Below, piece by piece: positions 1-5,810 of a stretch of 6,754 bases of DNA (within the stretch, counting starts at the first letter, position 1; every line of letters begins with the position of its first letter). A program made the translations under genes and the position numbers. The notes under the pieces were generated by a model. The model searched no databases, had not been told where the DNA came from, and worked only from the letters and a program-made list of their open reading frames with translations. The stretch covers positions 1 to 6,754 of the forward strand of contig CAZVVM010000093.1 of NCBI GenBank assembly GCA_964630635.1. Reading direction: 5' to 3'. Source of the stretch: Colimorpha_A sp964630635 (GTDB lineage: Bacteria; Bacillota; Clostridia; Oscillospirales; CAG-272).

Positions 1-48
<48 letters not shown>

Positions 49-154
49 GGCATAACTGCGCCCTTTTTACATCAAAAAGTAAATACCGTAATTTTAAGCC
101 ATCTGCTGAGTGTGGCGGTTTTTTGCCGTCCTGCTTATGCGGTGGCTTTTTGCG

Positions 155-183
155 TTTACAAGGGAAGGGAGGGTACTTAAGAT
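155..183 (+). promoter_or_regulatory. Weak sigma-A-like promoter candidate for the surface-protein gene
   Basis: TTTACA at 155-160 (5 of 6 to TTGACA) and TAAGAT at 178-183 (4 of 6 to TATAAT) are separated by 17 bp. Transcription would start near 190 and leave a leader of about 130 nt before the ATG at 322. If real, this promoter would start inside the small ORF at 184 and so could not express it. The match is modest and may be chance. Confidence 0.2.
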
Positions 184-276
184 ATGATTAAACGATACAG
201 CAGCGCCACCGACTGTTCCCGTCCGAAATTCTATTTGAACTATGATACTGCGCATGCGTTCGGCGGCAGAAATTAA
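184..276 (+). CDS. Possible 30-residue small ORF, unknown function
   Basis: The ORF starts with ATG 11 nt after a GGAGG-containing purine run (167-173), a reasonable Shine-Dalgarno spacing, and ends with TAA 45 nt before the surface-protein start. The peptide is basic and polar, begins MIKRYSSATD and ends AHAFGGRN. It has no signal peptide, membrane segment or recognised motif. It could be a leader peptide for the next gene, but shows no attenuator structure or run of regulatory codons. A chance ORF within a non-coding repeat is at least as likely; conservation across genomes would decide. Confidence 0.25.
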   Translation: MIKRYSSATDCSRPKFYLNYDTAHAFGGRN

Positions 277-304
277 AAATAAATTCCATTTAAATTATCC
301 GATC

Positions 305-310
305 AGGAGG
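305..310 (+). promoter_or_regulatory. Shine-Dalgarno AGGAGG that fixes the surface-protein start at 322
   Basis: AGGAGG is a full-strength ribosome binding site. Two ATGs follow. The one at 312 is only 1 nt away and in another frame; the one at 322 is 11 nt away and opens the long reading frame with a signal peptide. The second is therefore the start. Confidence 0.85.
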
Positions 311-321
311 TATGATTTATT

Positions 322-2538
322 ATGACTACATCTAAATTCAAATTCTCAAGCATAGTTTTGAACCTGTTTTTCGCTCTTATTATGATCGTCGGATTACTGA
401 CTGCGAGTACCTTTACCGCTTTTGCGGAGGATGTTTCTCCTATCACCGTCGGTGACTTCACTGTAAAATCAACAGATAATACGTCTGTTCTTATCGAAAA
501 CACAGATTATACTTATGCAGACGGCGTTTTAACTATCACTACTGCTACGCCCGTTACTGTCGGTATGAAAGACGGTGTTACCGCTACTGTTGAAACGATT
601 GTGATCGACAGCGGTAACGGCAAAACTGCCGTGACCTTTGACGGCATTGCTATTGATACGGAGGAAGATGCCGCAATCGCGGTCAAAGGCGGCAATGAGG
701 TTACTTTTACGTTCGTCGGTGAAAGTAAACTCTCGGCAGTTGGCAACGACGGTATTAACGTTGCAAGCAATACGCCCTTAGTTATTACAAGCACCGACGG
801 CGGAAAGCTCAGTATTTCCAATGTGCAATTCGGTATTTTCCTGGATGGCTATAGCACGGGCGGAAGCGTTGCTGTCAGCGGTGATCTAAACCTGGATATT
901 ATCGGTTGTACTGCTCACGCAATCTACTGCAGAAATACCGGCACTGTAACTATCAGCGGAACACCCGCTATCAATATTGACACGGCGGAGTATGCAATAT
1001 ATGCACACGGTATTGATATTTCAGGCGGTACGGTTACAGTAAAAAGTGACGAGGGCTATCCGATTACAGGTGCTGAGAGCACGTATATCAAGCTCAGAAA
1101 TAATGCGGACTTGCATATTATAGAGGGCAGAGGCGGCCTCAGAGTCAATAAAGGCAAGATAACAATCACGGATTCCGCGAAGTATAAGGTGTACTCTGTA
1201 GAAAGCGAAAATAAAATTGCGGTTGCTGATAAATTCCCTCTTATCAGCACGGGTTCGACGGGAGAAGTTGAAATAAGTAAGGATGCGGTTCTTGAATTAT
1301 ATTCGGCTAACGATGCCATCAGCGGCGGCAAGACCTCGATCATCGATAATGCGCAAGTAGATATTGTGATCGACACCGATTCTACGTACAGCGAATATGC
1401 TCTCAGTTTTGATGATACACTGACGGTTTCGGGGAACGCTGTGGTGGATATTGACGTAGTAAAGGGAGCAAAAATCTACGGATTGTACGATTCCGGCGGC
1501 ACGGTAAACGTATCCGGCAATGCAGTTGTAACGATTGATGGCACTACGTATAAAGGTGTCTATGTTAAGGCACTGAATATTTCCGAAAAAGCATCTGTAA
1601 CCGTCAATCACAAAGGAACTTCTTCTACATATTATGCCGTTGATGGCGAAATCTCGGTAAAGGATACTGCCGTGTTTACCGCAACTTCGGGCGATTATCG
1701 TGTGTTAGGAGATCCTTGTACTGTAACGCCTGCGGAAAGTAAGGTATATATGGTCAAATACGGTGTATCCGAAGCCGCTGCTACTACCGCATACTATACG
1801 TCGGCTGAAACAATAGACGAAAAATCCTCTTGGAGATACTTCCGCGTTGAAGCGATTGATGTTGTTCCCGTTACTCAAATTTCTGTTGCAATAGATTCAC
1901 CTGTGAAGAATGGCGTTCCTGATACGACGGGAGAAATTGCAGGTGATGCAAATTGTACCGTATCCGCTGTGACTTGGAACGGAAATCCGAGTAAATTCCT
2001 CGGGGGCACCGAGTATATTGCGACCTTTACAATTACCGCAAAAGACGGCTTTGTTTTCACGGAAGATACGGCTGTTACGGTTGGCAATGCAACGGTTACA
2101 AAAACTCTCAATGCAGACGGAACTCTTTCCGTAAACGCAAAGTTCCCGGCGACCGAGGCGGCAGTTCCTGCGAGTATTACGGTTACGACGGAGCCCGATG
2201 ACGTTGAATACACTTACGGCGAAGAATTCGATCCGTCAGGGCTTGTCATTACCGTTATCTATGATGACGGAACCACCGAAAACGTTGTATACGGCGATAG
2301 CAATAAGGACGAATTCAGCTTTGATCCCGAGGATTTGACCGTGTCTGCAACTAAGGTTACGGTTACGTACGCGGGACAGACGACGGATATTGAGATCAAG
2401 GTCAACAAGCCCGCGGACAGCGGCTCTCCCGATACGGGTGACGATGCAAAGATTTGGCTGTGTGTGACTCTGTTGTTCGTCAGCGGCGCGTCGGTTACGT
2501 TTATCTGTGACAGAAAAAGAAAAACGGCGATTAAATAA
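322..2538 (+). CDS. Sortase-anchored surface protein with beta-helix repeats and Ig-like domains
   Basis: This 738-residue protein is exported and probably linked to the cell wall. Residues 1-35 form a signal peptide with a hydrophobic core (about 11-31) and an AFA cleavage site before Glu36. Residues about 40-470 contain repeated short beta-strand turns such as SGGTVTV (234-240) and VSGNAVV (369-375, 397-403), spaced roughly 22-29 residues. This is the pattern of a right-handed parallel beta-helix, reminiscent of Cthe_2159-type carbohydrate-binding proteins. Residues about 518-612 resemble an Ig-like module frequent in clostridial surface proteins. Residues about 617-694 fit bacterial Ig-like group 3 (Big_3: TYGEEFDPSGL, then YDDGTT). 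The C-terminus carries SPDTG (702-706), a hydrophobic segment (711-729) and an RKRK tail, a complete sorting signal. Glycan binding is inferred from the fold; no catalytic motif is visible. It is flanked by its own terminator. Confidence 0.88.
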   Translation: MTTSKFKFSSIVLNLFFALIMIVGLLTASTFTAFAEDVSPITVGDFTVKSTDNTSVLIENTDYTYADGVLTITTATPVTVGMKDGVTATVETIVIDSGNGKTAVTFDGIAIDTEEDAAIAVKGGNEVTFTFVGESKLSAVGNDGINVASNTPLVITSTDGGKLSISNVQFGIFLDGYSTGGSVAVSGDLNLDIIGCTAHAIYCRNTGTVTISGTPAINIDTAEYAIYAHGIDISGGTVTVKSDEGYPITGAESTYIKLRNNADLHIIEGRGGLRVNKGKITITDSAKYKVYSVESENKIAVADKFPLISTGSTGEVEISKDAVLELYSANDAISGGKTSIIDNAQVDIVIDTDSTYSEYALSFDDTLTVSGNAVVDIDVVKGAKIYGLYDSGGTVNVSGNAVVTIDGTTYKGVYVKALNISEKASVTVNHKGTSSTYYAVDGEISVKDTAVFTATSGDYRVLGDPCTVTPAESKVYMVKYGVSEAAATTAYYTSAETIDEKSSWRYFRVEAIDVVPVTQISVAIDSPVKNGVPDTTGEIAGDANCTVSAVTWNGNPSKFLGGTEYIATFTITAKDGFVFTEDTAVTVGNATVTKTLNADGTLSVNAKFPATEAAVPASITVTTEPDDVEYTYGEEFDPSGLVITVIYDDGTTENVVYGDSNKDEFSFDPEDLTVSATKVTVTYAGQTTDIEIKVNKPADSGSPDTGDDAKIWLCVTLLFVSGASVTFICDRKRKTAIK
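2425..2439 (+). other. Cell-wall sorting motif SPDTG (coding)
   Basis: These bases encode Ser-Pro-Asp-Thr-Gly at residues 702-706, followed by a ~19-residue hydrophobic span and Arg-Lys-Arg-Lys. The layout is that of an LPXTG-type signal, cleaved between Thr and Gly. The S-P-x-T-G variant matches the preference reported for the C. difficile class B sortase rather than canonical LPXTG. Confidence 0.8.
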
Positions 2539-2557
2539 TAAATAGCACATAACTCAC

Positions 2558-2584
2558 GGGCGGCAGTTCAACTGCCGCCCTTTT
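2558..2584 (+). terminator. Rho-independent terminator of the surface-protein gene
   Basis: GGGCGGCAG (2558-2566) pairs perfectly with CTGCCGCCC (2572-2580) around a TTCAA loop and is followed by TTTT. It lies 20 nt after the stop codon. The T-run is short but the stem is very GC-rich. Confidence 0.85.
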
Positions 2585-2684
2585 CGCCGCCCGAAACGCT
2601 TGGAGAATGACGGCACCTATGGCGTTCGGATGCTTGTGCGGCTAATTTGCGTTTGTGGTCAAAATCATCGCCAAAAATTACCAT

Positions 2685-2713
2685 TCATATAAAAAGGAAA
2701 TCGACCCATAATA
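2685..2713 (+). promoter_or_regulatory. Candidate sigma-G (forespore) promoter for the SASP gene
   Basis: CATAATA at 2707-2713 fits the Bacillus sigma-G -10 consensus CATNHTA exactly. TCATA at 2685-2689 fits the -35 consensus GHATR at four of five positions. The spacer is 17 bp, against about 18 in the consensus. Transcription would begin near 2720, giving a leader of about 55 nt. SASP genes are classical sigma-G targets, so position and target agree. No convincing sigma-A promoter is seen in the same gap. Confidence 0.55.
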
Positions 2714-2720
2714 AGACCAG

Positions 2721-2735
2721 AGCCGGAAAACGGCT
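2721..2735 (+). other. Small hairpin at the predicted 5' end of the SASP mRNA
   Basis: AGCCG (2721-2725) and CGGCT (2731-2735) form a 5-bp stem with a GAAAA loop. It sits almost exactly at the predicted sigma-G transcript start, where a 5' stem could stabilise the message. A second short inverted repeat, TACCT...AGGTA (2746-2759), lies just before the Shine-Dalgarno site. Both are short and could be chance. Confidence 0.3.
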
Positions 2736-2774
2736 TGAAAACAAATACCTTTTAAGGTAAGGAGAAATATTAAA

Positions 2775-2981
2775 ATGGCTACCAAAAGCAACAAGAACGT
2801 AGTACCCGAAGCACGCGCAGCTCTTGATAAGTTCAAGATGGAAGCTGCAAACGAGGTTGGCGTAAATCTCAATAACTCTTACAATGGCGACATCACCGCA
2901 AAGCAGGCAGGATCTGTTGGCGGACAGATGGTCAAGAAGATGATCGAGAAGTACGAGAACGATCTCAAGAACGGCAAGTAA
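2775..2981 (+). CDS. Alpha/beta-type small acid-soluble spore protein (SASP)
   Basis: The 68-residue product belongs to the alpha/beta SASP family, which coats forespore DNA, shifts its conformation, protects it from UV and chemical damage, and is degraded at germination to supply amino acids. Family hallmarks are visible: the first-helix segment KFKMEAANEVGVNL (19-32), which contains the expected germination-protease (GPR) site after Glu23, and the second-helix segment TAKQAGSVGGQMVKKMIEKY (41-60) with the GSVGG signature. Length is typical (60-75 residues). AAGGAG at 2759-2764 lies 10 nt before the ATG. The gene is monocistronic, between a candidate sigma-G promoter and a terminator. Genomes usually carry several paralogues, so no specific ssp symbol is assigned. 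Confidence 0.95.
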   Translation: MATKSNKNVVPEARAALDKFKMEAANEVGVNLNNSYNGDITAKQAGSVGGQMVKKMIEKYENDLKNGK

Positions 2982-3002
2982 TTAAAAACTACCGCGAAAA
3001 AG

Positions 3003-3024
3003 CTCCGCATATGCGGAGTTTTTT
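3003..3024 (+). terminator. Rho-independent terminator of the SASP gene
   Basis: CTCCGC (3003-3008) pairs with GCGGAG (3013-3018) around ATAT and is followed by six T residues. An AAAAA run just upstream (2997-3001) would extend the stem against the T-run. It lies 21 nt after the stop codon. Confidence 0.88.
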
Positions 3025-3027
3025 CAC

Positions 3028-3039
3028 ATTCGCGCGAAT
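3028..3039. promoter_or_regulatory. 12-bp perfect palindrome upstream of the gpmI promoter
   Basis: ATTCGCGCGAAT is a perfect 12-bp palindrome about 52 bp upstream of the TATAAT box, at the left edge of an A/T-rich tract (3037-3065). Its symmetry and position would suit a dimeric regulator, but no second copy is seen in the window and it may be chance. Confidence 0.2.
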
Positions 3040-3091
3040 AAAAAATTTTGAAAAATTATAAAAAGTCATTTCTTTATTCATAATTATGGTG

Positions 3092-3097
3092 TATAAT
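3092..3097 (+). promoter_or_regulatory. Sigma-A -10 box (TATAAT) for the gpmI operon
   Basis: A perfect TATAAT lies 79 bp before the gpmI start codon, preceded by an A/T-rich tract at 3037-3065 that could act as an UP element. The -35 region is poor: nothing close to TTGACA lies at 16-18 bp spacing. Transcription would start near 3104, giving a leader of about 72 nt. The box overlaps the reading frame opened by the upstream ATG at 3086 and argues against that start. Confidence 0.6.
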
Positions 3098-3113
3098 AGT
3101 ATCATCTATACTT

Positions 3114-3143
3114 GTGCTGTCCGATCCGACTTATGGACAGCGC
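3114..3143 (+). promoter_or_regulatory. Leader hairpin in the gpmI mRNA
   Basis: GTGCTGTCC (3114-3122) pairs with GGACAGCGC (3135-3143), one G-U pair included, around a 12-nt loop. It would form soon after the predicted transcription start. No T-run follows, so it is not a terminator. It could stabilise the transcript or bind a regulator; it matches no riboswitch class I recognise. Confidence 0.35.
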
Positions 3144-3175
3144 GGAAAAAACTGTCGGAGAAACGGACGTATATT

Positions 3176-4822
3176 ATGAATAAAGTACTTAAAAAGTTAA
3201 ACGGATTCGGCGGAGTTAAGGGCCCCGTACTTACAATAGTTATGGACGGCGTCGGAATTGCTCCCGATAACGGCGGAAACGCAGTTGCAGCCGCGTATAC
3301 TCCCAATCTTGATATGCTTATGGCGAAGTATCCTACGCTTTCGCTCAAGGCACACGGAACCGCTGTCGGACTTCCCTCCGACGACGATATGGGCAACTCC
3401 GAGGTCGGACACAACGCTCTCGGCTCGGGACAGGTATTCGCGCAGGGCGCAAAGCTCGTTTCGCAGTCGATCGAAAGCGGAAAGCTTTTTGCCTCCGACA
3501 CCTGGAAAAAGGTCGTTTCCAATGTAAAGGAAAACGGCTCTACGCTCCATTTCCTCGGACTTTTCTCCGACGGAAACGTTCATTCGCACATAGACCACCT
3601 CAAAGCGCTCATCGTTCACGCAAAGGAAGAGGGAATCTCGACCGTTCGCGTTCACATTCTTCTTGACGGTCGTGACGTCGGTGAGACATCTGCCCTTGAT
3701 TACGTTCTTCCTTTCGAGGCGTTTATTGCCGATCTCAAGGACGAGTCCTTCGATATCGCTATCGCGTCGGGCGGCGGAAGAATGAAGATAACTATGGACC
3801 GTTACGAGGCAAACTGGGCGATGGTCGAAGCGGGCTGGAAGACTCACGTTCTCGGAGAGGGAAGAACATTTAATTCCGCTGAAGAAGCCATCAATACGTA
3901 CAGAGCAGAGACGGGCGTTATCGACCAGGATCTTCCTCCTTTCGTTATCGCAAAGGACGGCAAGCCCGTCGGCACGGTAAACGACGGCGACAGCGTCGTA
4001 TTCTTCAATTTCCGCGGCGACCGTTCTATCGAGATTTCGAAGGCGTTTGACGACGTTGAATTCGATAAGTTCGACCGCGTACGTTACCCGAAGGTGGTTT
4101 ACGCAGGTATGCTCGAATACGACGGCGACCTTCACATTCCGTCGAATTACCTTGTAAATCCCCCCGAGATCACCAATACTCTCGGTGAATACCTCACCGA
4201 TGCGGGCGTAAAGTGTTACGCTATCTCCGAAACGCAGAAGTACGGTCACGTTACCTATTTCTGGAACGGAAACAAGAGCGGAAAGTTCGACGAGGAGCTT
4301 GAAACTTACGTTGAGATTCCGTCTGACATCGTTCCTTTTGAGCAGAGACCCTGGATGAAGTGCGCGGAGATAACCGACGCGCTTATCGAGGCACTCAAGA
4401 GCGGTGAATATAAGTATCTCCGCTGCAACTTCCCGAACGGCGATATGGTCGGACATACCGGCTCCTTTGCCGCAACCAAGTGCAGTATGGAAGCTCTCGA
4501 CCTTCAGCTCGGAAGAATACTTAAGGCGCTTGACGAGGTGGGCGGCGTTGCGCTCATCACGGCTGACCACGGTAACGCAGACGAAATGTACGAGCTCGAC
4601 AAGAAGACGAAGATGCCGTCTAAAAAGGCAAAGACCAGCCATACGCTCAATCCCGTTCCCTGTATCTTCTACGATAACGTTCATAACGGCGAATACAGCG
4701 TGAAGGCAGACGGAAGCTACGGCCTTTCGAACGTTGCCGCAACCGTTGCGAACCTTCTCGGCTACGAGGCGCCCGATATGTGGGACGCTTCGATGATCGA
4801 GGTAAAATATTTTTTGAATTAA
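3176..4822 (+). CDS. gpmI: 2,3-bisphosphoglycerate-independent phosphoglycerate mutase
   Basis: The 548-residue cytoplasmic enzyme interconverts 3- and 2-phosphoglycerate in glycolysis and gluconeogenesis, using two Mn2+ ions and a phosphoserine intermediate. Both metal sites are intact: Asp24 (MDGVG), nucleophile Ser75 (GNSEVGH), Asp464-His465 (DHGN), and Asp423, His427 (DMVGHTG) with His489 (SHTLNPVP). Substrate-domain motifs are present: HSH (136-138), DGRD (164-167), MDRYE (207-211), FRGDR (279-283) and Lys355 (SETQKYGH). It is longer than the ~511-residue Bacillus enzyme but complete. The frame can be extended to ATG 3086, but that start lies in the promoter and adds 30 unrelated residues. 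ATG 3176 places MDGVG near the N-terminus as the family expects, although the GGAG at 3157-3160 is a rather distant Shine-Dalgarno (15 nt). It is the first gene of an operon; the sortase follows after 9 nt. Confidence 0.95.
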   Translation: MNKVLKKLNGFGGVKGPVLTIVMDGVGIAPDNGGNAVAAAYTPNLDMLMAKYPTLSLKAHGTAVGLPSDDDMGNSEVGHNALGSGQVFAQGAKLVSQSIESGKLFASDTWKKVVSNVKENGSTLHFLGLFSDGNVHSHIDHLKALIVHAKEEGISTVRVHILLDGRDVGETSALDYVLPFEAFIADLKDESFDIAIASGGGRMKITMDRYEANWAMVEAGWKTHVLGEGRTFNSAEEAINTYRAETGVIDQDLPPFVIAKDGKPVGTVNDGDSVVFFNFRGDRSIEISKAFDDVEFDKFDRVRYPKVVYAGMLEYDGDLHIPSNYLVNPPEITNTLGEYLTDAGVKCYAISETQKYGHVTYFWNGNKSGKFDEELETYVEIPSDIVPFEQRPWMKCAEITDALIEALKSGEYKYLRCNFPNGDMVGHTGSFAATKCSMEALDLQLGRILKALDEVGGVALITADHGNADEMYELDKKTKMPSKKAKTSHTLNPVPCIFYDNVHNGEYSVKADGSYGLSNVAATVANLLGYEAPDMWDASMIEVKYFLN

Positions 4823-4831
4823 AGGTGTAAT

Positions 4832-5797
4832 ATGCCCGAAAACAATGAGAGGAAAAAGGACTTTCTGCGCTCGCTAAGTGAATTGAGCGCAGACGGTATC
4901 CGCGCAAAGAAAAAGAAAAAGCGCCGCGTTCTTGACACGGTGCTTGATAACGCGCGCTTTGCTCTCTTGGGCGTATGCGCCATCGTTTTGGCCTTCAGCT
5001 TATACAATATAGGAAAATCGCTTGTCGATTATAACGAGCAAAACCGCGTTTACGACAGTATCGGCGATTTCGTTATGGATAAAAACAGCGTCGGATTGAT
5101 GATCCAGGATCAGAATATGCAGGCGACCCCCGATCACAAGACCGCGATTTCGATGACTGACGACGATCTTTCGGATTATGCTAACGCGCAGGTAGTAAAC
5201 AAGGAATACGCGAGGGTAAGAGTCAAGCTTCTGAACCTGAAGAGCCGATATCCCGATCTTTACGGCTGGATAACGGTATCGGGAACGAATATAAATTACC
5301 CGATAATGCAGACGACGAATAACGATTACTACCTCGACCATTCCTACAACGGCTCAATGCTCGGCGCGGGCGCGATCTTTGCGGATTTTACCTGCGAGCC
5401 GAAGCTTATGCAAAACAAAAATCTCGTTGTGTACGGACATCACATGTCCAATTCGTCAATGTTCCATCAGCTTGACAATTTCCTCAAAGAGTCGTTCTTT
5501 ATGAACAACGGTAAGGTAATAATCTATACCCTCGACGGGATGTACACCTATCAGATATACTCAATATACGAAACGAACAAGTATTATCCCTATATTACGA
5601 CCTATTTTTCAAGTAACGATAAGTTCATCGAGTTTGGCGAAACCTCGGAGCAAAAGTCGATATACCGCAAGGGAAAGGTTCACTTTGACGCGAACAGTAA
5701 GCTGCTTACTCTTTCAACTTGTAACAACCGTTTCTCGGACGGACGTCTTGCCGTTCACGCCATAATGGTAGACGTCTACAATAACCCTAATTCTTAA
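4832..5797 (+). CDS. Class B sortase (membrane transpeptidase)
   Basis: Sortases cleave surface proteins at an LPXTG-like signal and join them to cell-wall peptide. The 321-residue protein has a lysine-rich cytoplasmic N-terminus (24-32), one membrane anchor (about 41-60) and an extracellular linker, then the sortase barrel (about 125-315). The catalytic triad is complete: His203 (VVYGHHMSNSSMF), Cys297 (TLSTC) and Arg305 (SDGRLAVHA). NINYPIMQTTNNDYYLDHS (153-171), the GAIFAD segment and the long insertion between His and Cys (helix plus IYSIYET) are typical of class B. AAAGGTG overlaps the gpmI stop codon and lies 4 nt before the ATG, so translation is probably coupled. The glycosyltransferase follows after 13 nt. 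C. difficile SrtB recognises (S/P)PXTG, which fits the SPDTG protein upstream. Pilin polymerisation is unlikely, since no pilin genes are visible. Confidence 0.93.
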   Translation: MPENNERKKDFLRSLSELSADGIRAKKKKKRRVLDTVLDNARFALLGVCAIVLAFSLYNIGKSLVDYNEQNRVYDSIGDFVMDKNSVGLMIQDQNMQATPDHKTAISMTDDDLSDYANAQVVNKEYARVRVKLLNLKSRYPDLYGWITVSGTNINYPIMQTTNNDYYLDHSYNGSMLGAGAIFADFTCEPKLMQNKNLVVYGHHMSNSSMFHQLDNFLKESFFMNNGKVIIYTLDGMYTYQIYSIYETNKYYPYITTYFSSNDKFIEFGETSEQKSIYRKGKVHFDANSKLLTLSTCNNRFSDGRLAVHAIMVDVYNNPNS

Positions 5798-5810
5798 GGA
5801 AGACACACTA

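Larger units (their letters stand above)
49..321. other. Intergenic region between the AAGC array and the surface-protein gene
   Basis: No well-supported gene lies here. The stretch holds two similar T-rich blocks (around 113-126 and 139-154, each a GCGG-containing run leading into TTTTT-GC), a weak promoter-like pair at 155-183, a 30-codon ORF at 184-276, and the A/T-rich leader of the surface-protein gene at 271-300. I see no recognisable riboswitch core; in particular I did not find a cyclic-di-GMP riboswitch, which is common ahead of clostridial surface genes. The composition looks like non-coding DNA, possibly a dispersed element continuous with the AAGC array. Confidence 0.5.

Noticed and set aside
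49..321. Riboswitch (for example c-di-GMP) upstream of the surface-protein gene
   Set aside because: No conserved core motif or convincing multi-stem structure was found.
2678..2872. 64-codon minus-strand ORF across the SASP 5' region
   Set aside because: It overlaps the SASP gene and its promoter and has no recognised motif; it is an antisense shadow.
3197..4684. 495-codon open frame on the minus strand opposite gpmI
   Set aside because: It lies wholly antisense to a gene with all iPGM catalytic residues, shows no recognisable domain, and is explained by codon bias leaving few antisense stops.
4647..5007. Minus-strand ORFs across the gpmI-sortase junction
   Set aside because: Arginine/serine-rich low-complexity products opposite two well-supported genes.
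4832..5797. Pilin-polymerising class C sortase
   Set aside because: The TLSTC and YPIMQT motifs and the insertion before Cys indicate class B, and there are no pilin genes in the window.
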